DNA of 64,000 nucleotides, taken from the NCBI RefSeq assembly GCF_024753135.1, contig NZ_JANUGP010000030.1, positions 1-64,000 of the forward strand, read 5' to 3'. The notes beneath the pieces were generated by a model that did not search any database, was not told the DNA's origin, and was given only the letters and a program-made list of their open reading frames with translations. Shown here in pieces: positions 33,562-42,189 of the stretch (position 1 is its first letter; the number at the start of each line of letters is the position of its first letter). The position numbers and the translations under genes were made by a program. Source of the stretch: Streptomyces pyxinicus (lineage in GTDB: Bacteria; Actinomycetota; Actinomycetes; Streptomycetales; Streptomycetaceae).

Positions 33562-35142
33562 ATGGACATTCCTCGTATGGGCGTTCCCGAGAAGCTTGCC
33601 GCGCGCCTGAGCATGGCGGAGCAGCACGAGTACCTGCGTTCCAAGTTCTCGCGGCGCAGCATGATCCGGGGCGGCGCCGTCACGCTGGGCGCCGTCGCGG
33701 GCGGCGCGTTCGTGCCGGGCGCCACCGCCCAGGCCGCCGCGCCGACGGCCGCGCGCACCACCTCCACCGAGCCGGTCGACGGCGCCCTCGTCGCCCCCTT
33801 CGCCCGTCACCTCGCCTTCGGCAACGACCCGCGCACCGAGGTCACCGTCTCCTGGCAGGTGCCGGTCGCGGTGAAGAAGCCCTTCATCCGCATCGGCGCC
33901 CACCCGTGGGACCTCTCCCGCAAGATCCCCGCCGAGGTCCGCACCCTCTACACCCCGGCCGGTGTCGGCGCGAGCGGCGACCACACCCAGTACTACGTGC
34001 ACGCCAAGCTCACCCACCTGCGCCCCGGGAAGACCTACTACTACGGCGTCGGCCACCAGGGCTTCGACCCGGCCCAGCCGCACCTGCTCGGCACCCTGGG
34101 CACCTTCACCACCGCCCCCGCCCACAAGGCGCCGTTCACCTTCACGGCCTTCGGCGACGAGGGCGTCGGCTACCACGGCCTGGCCAACAACGCCCTGCTG
34201 CTCGGCCAGAACCCGGCCTTCCACCTGCACGCCGGCGACATCGCCTACGCCGACCCGTCCGGCGCGGGCAAGACCGCCGACACCGGCTTCGACTCGCGCA
34301 CCTGGGACCAGTTCCTCGCCCAGACCGAGTCGGTCGCCAAGCAGGTCCCGTGGATGCCGGCGTTCGGCAACCACGACATGGAGGCCTGGTACTCGCCGAA
34401 CGGCTACGGCGGCGAGGAGGCCCGCTGGAACCTTCCGGACAACGGTCCGGACAAGGCGAACCTGCCCGGCGTCTACTCCTTCGTCTACGGCAACACCGCG
34501 GTCATCTCGCTCGACGCCAACGACATCTCCTTCGAGATCCCGGCGAACCTGGGCATATCGGGTGGTACCCAGACCAAGTGGCTGGAAAGCCAGTTGAAGC
34601 GGTACCGTGCCGCGCACGACGTCGACTTCATCGTGGTCTTCTTCCACCACTGCGCCTACTGCACCTCCACGGCCCACGCCTCGGAGGGGGGCGTGCGCCA
34701 GGAGTGGGTGCCGCTGTTCGAGAAGTACACGGTGGACCTGGTCATCAACGGCCACAACCACCAGTACGAGCGCACCGACGTCATCAAGGGGAACAAGGTC
34801 GCCAAGGAGCTGCCGATCGGCGGTACCGCCTACCCGGAGACCGACGGCGTGGTCTACGTCACCGCGGGCGCCGCGGGCCGCAGCCTGTACGCCTTCACCG
34901 CGCCGGACTCCTACGAGGGGCACGAGCACGACACCGACTCGGTCGCCTCGTTCGTCAACACCAAGGACGGCAAGGTCAACGAGACCGTCGCCTGGTCCCG
35001 GGTGCGCTACCTCGACTACTCCTTCCTGCGCGTGGACGTGGTGCCCGCGCCGAAGGGCCGGCACACCACGCTGAAGGTGTCGGGCATCGCCGAGACCGGC
35101 GACCGCATCGACCACTTCACGGTCTCCCGCCGGGCCAAGTAG
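33562..35142 (+). CDS. secreted purple-acid-phosphatase-like metallophosphoesterase
   Basis: A 526-residue protein. After a 30-residue head, a twin-arginine signal is visible (SRRSMIRGGAVTLGAVAGGA, cut near AQAA). Then come a fibronectin-like purple acid phosphatase N-domain (FGNDPRTEVTVSWQVP, YVHAKLTHLRPGKTYYYGVG) and the metallophosphoesterase core with metal ligands in FGDEGVGYHG, HAGDIAYAD, GNHDMEAW, VFFHH and NGHNHQYERT. The usual GDxG and GDxxY motifs are recognisable, the first as GDEG. It probably releases phosphate from organic esters outside the cell. Confidence 0.9.
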   Translation: MDIPRMGVPEKLAARLSMAEQHEYLRSKFSRRSMIRGGAVTLGAVAGGAFVPGATAQAAAPTAARTTSTEPVDGALVAPFARHLAFGNDPRTEVTVSWQVPVAVKKPFIRIGAHPWDLSRKIPAEVRTLYTPAGVGASGDHTQYYVHAKLTHLRPGKTYYYGVGHQGFDPAQPHLLGTLGTFTTAPAHKAPFTFTAFGDEGVGYHGLANNALLLGQNPAFHLHAGDIAYADPSGAGKTADTGFDSRTWDQFLAQTESVAKQVPWMPAFGNHDMEAWYSPNGYGGEEARWNLPDNGPDKANLPGVYSFVYGNTAVISLDANDISFEIPANLGISGGTQTKWLESQLKRYRAAHDVDFIVVFFHHCAYCTSTAHASEGGVRQEWVPLFEKYTVDLVINGHNHQYERTDVIKGNKVAKELPIGGTAYPETDGVVYVTAGAAGRSLYAFTAPDSYEGHEHDTDSVASFVNTKDGKVNETVAWSRVRYLDYSFLRVDVVPAPKGRHTTLKVSGIAETGDRIDHFTVSRRAK

Positions 35143-35236
35143 CCGCCGACGCTCTTCGGATGAATTCCGCGGCGCGGGGATTGTTTCCCCGCGACCGCGG
35201 AAGAACAGGTCTCGACCCCATCCGAAGGGAGCGCAT

Positions 35237-36844
35237 GTGACACCGAACCACAGCACGACTCCCCGAACCGCCCGAACCACCCGGACTCCCCGCCTCCTCG
35301 GCGCGCTGCTGCTGGTCGCCGCCGCCGGAGCCGCGACCCTCGGCGCCGCGCCCGCCGCGAGCGCCGCCGCGCCGACCCCGCTGGACCGGGTGATCCCGGC
35401 ACCCGCCTCGGTGCGGCCCGGCGGCGGCGCGTACCGCGTCACGAGCACGACGGCGGTCCGCGTCGACGACTCCGCCGCCGTCCGCGCCGTCGGCGGCTAC
35501 CTCGCCGGCCTCCTGCGGCCCGCCACCGGCTACCGGCTGCCGGTCACCGACCAGGGCACCGGCGGCATCCGACTCACCCTCGCCAAGGGCGACTTCGGCG
35601 CCGAGGGCTACCGCCTGCACAGTGCCGCCACCGGTGTCACCCTCACCGCGGCCACCACCACCGGCCTCTTCCACGGCGTCCAGACGCTCCGTCAGCTCCT
35701 CCCCGCCGCCGTCGAGAAGCGGACGCGCCAGAGCGCCACCTGGCAGATCGCCGGCGGCACCATCGAGGACCGCCCCCGCTACGCCTACCGGGGCGCCATG
35801 CTCGACGTCGCCCGGCACTTCCGCCCGGTCGCCGAGGTCAAGCGGTACGTCGACCAACTCGCCCTCTACAAGATCAACGAGCTGCATCTGCACCTCAGCG
35901 ACGACCAGGGCTGGCGGCTCGCCATCGACTCCTGGCCGCGCCTGGCCACCTACGGCGGCTCCACCCAGGTCGGCGGCGGCAGGGGCGGCTACTACACCAA
36001 GGCCGAGTACCGCGACATCGTCCGGTACGCGGCCTCCCGCCACCTGGAGGTCGTCCCCGAGATCGACATGCCCGGCCACACCAACGCCGCCCTCGCCTCC
36101 TACGCGAAGCTCAACTGCGACGGTGTGGCACCCCCGCTCTACACCGGCACCCAGGTCGGCTTCAGCTCGCTGTGCGTGTCCAAGGGGGTCACCTACGACT
36201 TCGTGGACGACGTCATCCGGGAGCTGGCCGCGCTCACCCCGGGCCGCTATCTGCACATCGGCGGCGACGAGGCGCACTCCACGAGCCACGCCGACTACGT
36301 GACGTTCATGGACCGCGTCCAGCCGGTCGCCGCCCGGTACGGCAAGAAGGTCATCGGCTGGCACCAGCTCACCGGCGCCCACCCGGCGGCGGGCGCCCTC
36401 GCCCAGTACTGGGGCGTGGACGGCACCAGCGCCGCCGAGAAGGCGCAGGTCGTCGCCGCGGCCAAGAAGGGCACCGGGCTGATCCTGTCCCCGGCCGACC
36501 GGCTCTACCTGGACATGAAGTACACCGAGGACACCCCGCTCGGCACCAAGTGGGCGGGCTACGTCGAGGTGAAACGCGCCTACGACTGGAATCCGGGCGC
36601 CTACCTCGCCGGGGCGCCCGCCTCCGCGATCCGGGGCGTCGAGGCACCCCTGTGGTCGGAGACCGTGAAGAGCGCGGCCGACCTGGAGTACCTGGCGTTC
36701 CCGCGGCTGGCCGGCGCGGCCGAACTGGGCTGGTCACCGGCCGCCACGCACGGCTGGACCGGCTACCGGACGCGGCTGGCGGCCCAGGGCCCGCGCTGGG
36801 ACGCCCTCGGCATCCACTACTACCGCTCGCCGCAGGTCCCCTGA
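35237..36844 (+). CDS. secreted GH20 beta-N-acetylhexosaminidase
   Basis: A 535-residue protein. It has a signal peptide (1-44, basic start, cleavage near ASA-AA), GH20 N-terminal domain 2 (about 48-180) and a TIM-barrel catalytic domain (181-520). RGAMLDVARHF and LHLHLSDDQGWR are substrate-site motifs, and HIGGDEAHS carries the catalytic pair Asp344/Glu345 used in substrate-assisted hydrolysis. It releases GlcNAc from chito-oligosaccharides, working with the chitinase at 16.3 kb in function though not in operon. GTG start at 35237 after CGAAGGGAGCGCAT. Confidence 0.93.
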   Translation: MTPNHSTTPRTARTTRTPRLLGALLLVAAAGAATLGAAPAASAAAPTPLDRVIPAPASVRPGGGAYRVTSTTAVRVDDSAAVRAVGGYLAGLLRPATGYRLPVTDQGTGGIRLTLAKGDFGAEGYRLHSAATGVTLTAATTTGLFHGVQTLRQLLPAAVEKRTRQSATWQIAGGTIEDRPRYAYRGAMLDVARHFRPVAEVKRYVDQLALYKINELHLHLSDDQGWRLAIDSWPRLATYGGSTQVGGGRGGYYTKAEYRDIVRYAASRHLEVVPEIDMPGHTNAALASYAKLNCDGVAPPLYTGTQVGFSSLCVSKGVTYDFVDDVIRELAALTPGRYLHIGGDEAHSTSHADYVTFMDRVQPVAARYGKKVIGWHQLTGAHPAAGALAQYWGVDGTSAAEKAQVVAAAKKGTGLILSPADRLYLDMKYTEDTPLGTKWAGYVEVKRAYDWNPGAYLAGAPASAIRGVEAPLWSETVKSAADLEYLAFPRLAGAAELGWSPAATHGWTGYRTRLAAQGPRWDALGIHYYRSPQVP

Positions 36845-36873
36845 CCCGCACGCTGACGGGACGGCAGACGGCA

Positions 36874-36907
36874 CGGGCACCCCGGAGGACCGTCTCCGGG
36901 GTGCCCG
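36874..36907. terminator. bidirectional terminator
   Basis: CGGGCACCCCGGAG (36874-36887) pairs perfectly with CTCCGGGGTGCCCG (36894-36907), with a 6-nt loop. It fills the 79-bp gap between the convergent hexosaminidase and siderophore-binding-protein genes. Confidence 0.85.
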
Positions 36908-36923
36908 CGGGTCGCGGTCACCC

Positions 36924-37967
36924 TCAGCCGAGCTTCTTGGCCTTCTCCAGCGCCTCCGCCAGGCTGGTCAGCAGCGGCACGCACTTGTCGTAGGACAGGA
37001 TCGGCTCGGGGGAGCGGGAGATGACCTGCCCGGCCTTGACGGCGGGCAGCTTCTTCCAGGTCGCCTTGGTGATGTCGGCGGGCTGGATGGCCGAGGTGCG
37101 GTCGTCCATCATGATGATGTCGGCGTGGTACTTGTCGACGTTCTCCCAGCTCAGGGACTCGTACCAGCCGCCGCCCTTGGCCTTGGCGCTCTCCGGGGGC
37201 TCGACGAAGTCCACGCCGAGGGACTTGAAGTACTCCAGGTCGATGGAGAGGTTGCTGCCGGAGACGTAGAACAGCGGGTCGCTGGCGCTGCCGACCAGCA
37301 CCTTGATGCCGGGCTTGGCCTTGGCCGCGGCGCGCAGCCGGGCCGCCGCCGCCTCGAACCGCTTCTTGGCGTCCGTCACCTTGGCGGCCTTCAGGTCACC
37401 GCCGAGCGAGTCGGCCAGCGCCCACATGCGCTCCAGGGAATCGGTGAGCTTGCGGTCGTAGACGGAGATACCGACGCTGGGAGCGAGCTGGGCGATCTTC
37501 TTCTTCGACTCCTCCGGCACGTACCAGAGCGTGCCGGCCTTGTCGAACATCGTGGAGACCAGCACGTCCGGGGCGAGCGAGGCGTACTTCTCGATGCTGA
37601 ACTGGCCCCAGGTGTTGCCGATGACGGTCACCTTGCTGACGTCCATGTCGCCGGCCTGGACATCGGCCTTGCCGTCCTTGGTCTTCGTCGGGCCGAACAC
37701 GCCCTTGACCTGGATGCCGTAGTCGTACAGCGCGGCGGCGACACCGGTGAAGGCGACGATGTTCGCCGGGACCTTGTCCAGCTTCACGGTCGTACCGCGG
37801 TCGTCCTTGAACGACCAGCCCCCGGACTTCCCCGAGCCACCCTTCCCCGACCCCGCGTCCTTCCCCTTGCCGTCCCCGCAGGCGGCGAGCACGGCCCCGA
37901 GGCCGAGGGCACCGCCGGCGGCGAGGAGTCCGCGGCGGGTGGGGCGGGTGGCACGGGCATACGACAT
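36924..37967 (-). CDS. desE: siderophore-binding lipoprotein, DesE-like
   Basis: A 347-residue type 2 periplasmic-binding-fold protein. A lipoprotein signal (TRRGLLAAGGALGLGAVLAAC, lipobox LAAC, Cys30) follows an Arg-Arg pair. The linker is Gly/Lys-rich, and the body is FepB/FhuD-like (TTVKLDKVPANIVAFTGVAA, KYASLAPDVLVSTMFDK, KKKIAQLAPSVGISVYDRK). It should capture ferric siderophore, most likely ferrioxamine by comparison with S. coelicolor DesE (SCO2780). No permease or ATPase genes lie beside it. A DmdR-type iron box 52 bp upstream makes it iron-repressed. The desferrioxamine synthesis genes expected next door are missing. Confidence 0.85.
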   Translation of the reverse strand: MSYARATRPTRRGLLAAGGALGLGAVLAACGDGKGKDAGSGKGGSGKSGGWSFKDDRGTTVKLDKVPANIVAFTGVAAALYDYGIQVKGVFGPTKTKDGKADVQAGDMDVSKVTVIGNTWGQFSIEKYASLAPDVLVSTMFDKAGTLWYVPEESKKKIAQLAPSVGISVYDRKLTDSLERMWALADSLGGDLKAAKVTDAKKRFEAAAARLRAAAKAKPGIKVLVGSASDPLFYVSGSNLSIDLEYFKSLGVDFVEPPESAKAKGGGWYESLSWENVDKYHADIIMMDDRTSAIQPADITKATWKKLPAVKAGQVISRSPEPILSYDKCVPLLTSLAEALEKAKKLG

Positions 37968-38018
37968 CGAGGTGACTGCTTTCGAACGGGGCAGGGCGCC
38001 CGCCGGACAGGTTCGCGG

Positions 38019-38037
38019 TCAGGTTAGCCTAACCTCA
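38019..38037. promoter_or_regulatory. iron box (DmdR/IdeR operator)
   Basis: TCAGGTTAGCCTAACCTCA contains the perfect 15-bp palindrome AGGTTAG-C-CTAACCT. It differs at few positions from the DmdR1/IdeR consensus TTAGGTTAGGCTAACCTAA. It is 52 bp before the desE start, where Fe(II)-loaded repressor would block transcription. Confidence 0.92.
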
Positions 38038-38148
38038 TCCAATGTCCAGAAGGTGCCCTCCCCGCGCTTCCGCCACTGGGTCGGTGCCGCGATCGGCGCA
38101 CATGACGACCAGCCATGGCGGTGCGCTGGTCAGGTCCGGATGGCCGCG

Positions 38149-39309
38149 TCAGCTCACCAGCCCCAGCTCCCGTGCGATCAGCATGCGCTGGACCTCGCTC
38201 GTGCCCTCGCCGATTTCCAGGATCTTGGAGTCGCGCCACATGCGGGCGACCGGGTACTCGTTCATGAAGCCGTAGCCGCCGTGGATCTGAGTGGCTTCGC
38301 GGGCGTTGTCGACGGCGACCGTGGAGGAGTAGAGCTTGGCGAGGGCCGCCTCCTTCTTGAAGGGTTCGCCCGCGACCAGGCGGGAGGCGGCGTCGCGCCA
38401 GGCGAGGCGGGCCGTGTGGGCCTTCATCTCCATGTCGGCGAGCTTGAACTGGACCGCCTGGTTGGCGCCGATGGGCCGGCCGAAGGCGTGCCGCTCCTTG
38501 GCGTACTTCAGCGACTCGTCCACGCAGCCCTGCGCGAGGCCCGTCCCGAGGGCGGCGATGGCGATGCGGCCCTCGTCCAGGATGCGCAGGAACTGGGCGT
38601 AGCCGCGGCCCTCCTCGCCGAGCAGGTTGGCGGCCGGGACGCGGACGTCGGCGAAGGACAGCTCGCGGGTGTCGGAGGCGTTCCAGCCGACCTTCGAGTA
38701 GGGCGGCGCCACCGTGAAGCCGGGCGTGCCGGAGGGGACGATGATCGCCGAGATGCGGGGCCTGCCGTCCGGTTTGCGGCCGGTGACGGCGGTGACCGTC
38801 ACCAGGCCCGTGATGTCGGTGCCCGAGTTGGTGATGAAGCACTTGGTGCCGTTGATGACCCATTCGCCGGTGTCCGGGTCGAGGCGGGCGGTCGTCCGGG
38901 TCGCGCCCGCGTCCGAGCCGCCGTCCGGCTCCGTCAGGCCGAACGCGCCCAGGATCTCGCCCGAGCACAGGCAGGGCAGCCACTCGCGCTTCTGCTCCTC
39001 GGTGCCGAACAGGTGCAGCGGCATCGCGCCGAGCGAGACCCCGGCCTCCAGGGTGATCGCCACCGAGGAGTCCACCCGGGCCAGCTCCTCCAGGGCGATG
39101 CCGAGGGCCAGGTAGTCGCCGCCCATGCCGCCGTACTCCTCCGGGAACGGCAGTCCGAACAGGCCCATGCGGCCCATCTCGCGCACGATCTCGTACGGGA
39201 ACTCGTGCCGCTCGTAGAAGTCGCCGATCTTCGGCGCCACCACGTCGTGCGCGAACTCCTCGACCGTGCGGCGGAGTTCTTCCAGCTCGGGGCTGAGACG
39301 ATGGTCCAT
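38149..39309 (-). CDS. acyl-CoA dehydrogenase, probably isovaleryl-CoA
   Basis: A 386-residue FAD flavoprotein (MDHRLSPELEELRRTVEEFA). The family signatures are visible: GAFGLTEPDGGSDAGATRTT, CFITNSGTDITG, ELSFADVRVPAANLLGEEGRG, YAKERHAFGRPIGANQAVQF and the C-terminal QIHGGYGFMNEYPVARMWRD with IGEGTSEVQ. It oxidises an acyl-CoA to the 2,3-enoyl-CoA; next to carboxylase and HMG-CoA lyase genes the likely substrate is isovaleryl-CoA from leucine. A GTG at 39318 overlapping the previous stop (GTGA) is an alternative start three codons earlier. It is last in the operon. Confidence 0.9.
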   Translation of the reverse strand: MDHRLSPELEELRRTVEEFAHDVVAPKIGDFYERHEFPYEIVREMGRMGLFGLPFPEEYGGMGGDYLALGIALEELARVDSSVAITLEAGVSLGAMPLHLFGTEEQKREWLPCLCSGEILGAFGLTEPDGGSDAGATRTTARLDPDTGEWVINGTKCFITNSGTDITGLVTVTAVTGRKPDGRPRISAIIVPSGTPGFTVAPPYSKVGWNASDTRELSFADVRVPAANLLGEEGRGYAQFLRILDEGRIAIAALGTGLAQGCVDESLKYAKERHAFGRPIGANQAVQFKLADMEMKAHTARLAWRDAASRLVAGEPFKKEAALAKLYSSTVAVDNAREATQIHGGYGFMNEYPVARMWRDSKILEIGEGTSEVQRMLIARELGLVS

Positions 39310-39314
39310 GCTGA

Positions 39315-40256
39315 TCACTGGTCCTTGTGGGAGAGAGCGCGGACGGTGCGCGAGGGGCTCGGGCGGTCGAGGTGGGCGGCCATCCAGACGCTGGCGGCGG
39401 TCAGCCGGGCGAGGTCCACCCCGGTCTCGATGCCGAGGCCCTGGAGCATCCAGACCAGGTCCTCGGTGGCGAGGTTGCCGGTGGCGGACCTGGCGTAGGG
39501 GCAGCCGCCGAGGCCGCCGGCGGACGCGTCGACCGTCGTCACGCCGTGTTCCAGGGCCGCGTAGGTGTTGGCGAGCGCCTGGCCGTAGGTGTCGTGGAAG
39601 TGCACGCCGGTCTCGCCCACCGGGACGCCCGCCTCGGTCAGGAGACGCAGCAGCTCGCGGACATGGCCGGGGGTGGCGACGCCGATGGTGTCGCCGAGGC
39701 TCAGCTCGTGGCAGCCCATGTCCCGCAGCGCCGTGCAGACCCGGACCACCTGGGGGAGCGGCACCGGGCCCTCCCACGGGTCGCCGAAGCACATCGACAC
39801 GTATCCGCGCACGTGCAGGCCTTCGTCCCGGGCCCGGCGCACCACCGGCTCGAACAGCGTCAGCGACTCGTCCAGGGTGCGGTTGAGGTTGGCCTTGGCG
39901 AAGGACTCGGTGGCGCTGGCGAACACCGCCACCCGGCGCACGCCCAGCGCCAGCGCCCGCTCCAGGCCCCGTTCGTTGGGCACCAGCGCCGGCAGCTCCG
40001 CGTCCAGGTCGCTCACCATCGGGAACAGCCGCTCGGCATCGGCCAGTTGGGGCACCCACTTGGGGTGCACGAAGCTGGTCGCCTCGATGCTGCGCAGACC
40101 CGCGTCGGCCAGCTTGCGGATGAAATCCGCCTTCACCTCGGTCGGGACGACCGCCTTCTCGTTCTGCAGCCCGTCGCGCGCGCCGACCTCGTGGATCCGC
40201 ACCCGGGCGGGCAGCCCCGGCGCCGGTACGGTCATGGGCAGATGTCCGGTGCTCAC
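39315..40256 (-). CDS. hydroxymethylglutaryl-CoA lyase
   Basis: A 313-residue TIM-barrel enzyme of the HMGL/DRE family. It shows VRIHEVGARDGLQNEKAVVP (active-site Arg-Asp), IEATSFVHPKWVPQLADAE, LSLGDTIGVATPG, VHFHDTYGQALANTYAAL (metal-binding His-x-His) and the loop Cys motif GLGGCPYARSATGN. It splits HMG-CoA to acetoacetate and acetyl-CoA in leucine breakdown. GTG at 40256 is preceded by GGAGGGGGCCGA and overlaps the carboxylase stop (GTGA), which favours it over ATG 40235. Confidence 0.94.
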   Translation of the reverse strand: MSTGHLPMTVPAPGLPARVRIHEVGARDGLQNEKAVVPTEVKADFIRKLADAGLRSIEATSFVHPKWVPQLADAERLFPMVSDLDAELPALVPNERGLERALALGVRRVAVFASATESFAKANLNRTLDESLTLFEPVVRRARDEGLHVRGYVSMCFGDPWEGPVPLPQVVRVCTALRDMGCHELSLGDTIGVATPGHVRELLRLLTEAGVPVGETGVHFHDTYGQALANTYAALEHGVTTVDASAGGLGGCPYARSATGNLATEDLVWMLQGLGIETGVDLARLTAASVWMAAHLDRPSPSRTVRALSHKDQ

Positions 40257-42178
40257 TCGGCCCCCTCCGCCAACTGCTCGACGGGCGCGATGACGGCCAG
40301 CACCTGGTCCATGGCGACCGTGCTGCCCGGGGACACGTCCAACTCGGCGACCGTCCCGGCGTGCGGGGCGGAGATCACGTGCTCCATCTTCATCGCCTCC
40401 ACCACCAGCAGGCTCTGTCCCGCGGCCACCTCGTCCCCGACGGCCACCTTCACCACGGTGACCGTGCCGGGCATGGGCGCGGTCAGCGAGTCGGCGCCCG
40501 AGCGGGCCGCGCCGCTCAGCGAGGCGGCCACCGGGTCGTGGTCGCGCACCTGCCAGGCGTCGCCGTCCCGGCCGATCCAGTCGCCGGCCCGGCGGAAGGT
40601 GTGCCGGACGCCGTCGAGGGTGACGGCCACCCGGTCGCCGCTGACAGTGTGCGTCCCGCGCGGGGTGTACGTCACCGGGTCCTGGACGCGCAGCGGGAAC
40701 GCGGGCGGCTTCGGGGTGCCGCCGAGCCGCCAGCCGCTCGGCACCGAGAAGGGGTCGGTCCAGCCCTCGCCGCTCGGTTCCAGGGCCTTGAGGCGGACGG
40801 CCGCCGCCGCCTCGTAGACCTCCTCCGGCACGCCGTCCGGCACCAGCTCGTCCACCGCCCGCTCCACCAGGCCGGTGTCCAGCTCGCCCGCCACGACCGC
40901 CGGGTGGGCCAGCAGCCGGCGCAGGAAGCCCGCGTTGGTCGGCACGCCGAGGGTGACCGTCTCCGCGAGGGCGGAGCGGAGTCTGCGCAGCGCCGTCGCG
41001 CGGTCGGGGCCGTAGGCGATCACCTTGGACAGCATCGGGTCGTACAGGCTGCCGACCTCGGTGCCCTCGCTGAGCCCGGAGTCGGTACGGACGCCGTCGC
41101 CCTCGGGCTCGCTGAGCAGCAGCACCGTGCCGCCGGACGGCAGGAAGCCGCGCGCCGGGTCCTCGGCGCAGATTCGGGCCTCGACGGCGTGCCCGGTCAG
41201 GGCCACGTCCTGCTGCGCGAAGCCCAGCGGCTCGCCGGCCGCCACCCGCAGCTGCCACTCCACCAGGTCCAGGCCGGTGACCAGCTCGGTGACCGGGTGC
41301 TCCACCTGGAGGCGGGTGTTCATCTCCATGAAGTAGTACGCCGACGGGTCGCCGCCCGGCACGATGAACTCGACCGTGCCCGCGCCCCGGTACCCGCACG
41401 ACCGGGCCGCCTGCACGGCCGCCTCACCCATCGCCGTGCGCGTGGCCTCGTCGAGGAGGACGCTCGGCGCCTCCTCGATGATCTTCTGGTGGCGCCGCTG
41501 CAGCGAGCACTCGCGCTCGCCGAGGTGGACGACGTTGCCGTGGCCGTCGGCCAGCACCTGGATCTCGATGTGCCGGGGGCGGTCCACCCAGCGCTCCACC
41601 AGCAGCGTGTCGTCGCCGAAGGAGGCGCGGGCCTCCCGGCGGGCGGCGGCGATCTCCTCCTCCAGCACCGTCAGATCCCGCACCAGGCGCATGCCCTTGC
41701 CGCCCCCGCCGGCCGACGGCTTCAGCAGCACCGGCGCGCCCAACGCGCGGGCGGCGTCGGCCAGTTCGGGGTCACGGCCGCCGGGTACAACCGGTACGCC
41801 GGCCGCCTGCACGGTCTCCTTGGCGCGGATCTTGTCGCCCATCAGCGCGATGGCGTCGGCGGGCGGGCCGATGAACACCAGGCCCGCCGCCTCGCAGGCC
41901 CGCGCGAAGCCGGCGTTCTCGGCGAGGAAGCCGTACCCCGGGTGGACGGCCTGGGCGCCCGTGCGGGCGGCGGCCTCCATCAGCCGGTCCACGGACAGAT
42001 AGCTCTCGGCGGCGGGCGCCGGGCCGATCCGTACCGCCGTGTCGGCCTCGCGCACATGCCGTGCGTCGGCGTCGGCGTCGGAGAAGACCGCCACCGAGCG
42101 CACGCCCAGCGAGCGGAGCGTACGGATGACGCGTACGGCGATCTCGCCCCGGTTGGCGACCAGCACTGTGTCGAACAC
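40253..42178 (-). CDS. biotin-dependent acyl-CoA carboxylase alpha subunit
   Basis: A 641-residue fusion of biotin carboxylase and biotin carrier. The biotin carboxylase part (1-450) has LVANRGEIAVRVIRTLRSLG, KPSAGGGGKGMRLVRD (ATP loop), EIQVLADGHGNVVHLGEREC and MNTRLQVEHPVTE. A linker domain and a C-terminal biotinyl domain with VVEAMKMEHV (biotinylated Lys) follow. With the beta subunit upstream it most likely forms methylcrotonyl-CoA carboxylase of the leucine pathway. GTG at 42178 follows GAGGAGGGGAACC and is 11 nt after the beta-subunit stop. Confidence 0.93.
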   Translation of the reverse strand: MFDTVLVANRGEIAVRVIRTLRSLGVRSVAVFSDADADARHVREADTAVRIGPAPAAESYLSVDRLMEAAARTGAQAVHPGYGFLAENAGFARACEAAGLVFIGPPADAIALMGDKIRAKETVQAAGVPVVPGGRDPELADAARALGAPVLLKPSAGGGGKGMRLVRDLTVLEEEIAAARREARASFGDDTLLVERWVDRPRHIEIQVLADGHGNVVHLGERECSLQRRHQKIIEEAPSVLLDEATRTAMGEAAVQAARSCGYRGAGTVEFIVPGGDPSAYYFMEMNTRLQVEHPVTELVTGLDLVEWQLRVAAGEPLGFAQQDVALTGHAVEARICAEDPARGFLPSGGTVLLLSEPEGDGVRTDSGLSEGTEVGSLYDPMLSKVIAYGPDRATALRRLRSALAETVTLGVPTNAGFLRRLLAHPAVVAGELDTGLVERAVDELVPDGVPEEVYEAAAAVRLKALEPSGEGWTDPFSVPSGWRLGGTPKPPAFPLRVQDPVTYTPRGTHTVSGDRVAVTLDGVRHTFRRAGDWIGRDGDAWQVRDHDPVAASLSGAARSGADSLTAPMPGTVTVVKVAVGDEVAAGQSLLVVEAMKMEHVISAPHAGTVAELDVSPGSTVAMDQVLAVIAPVEQLAEGAE

Positions 42179-42189
42179 GGTTCCCCTCC

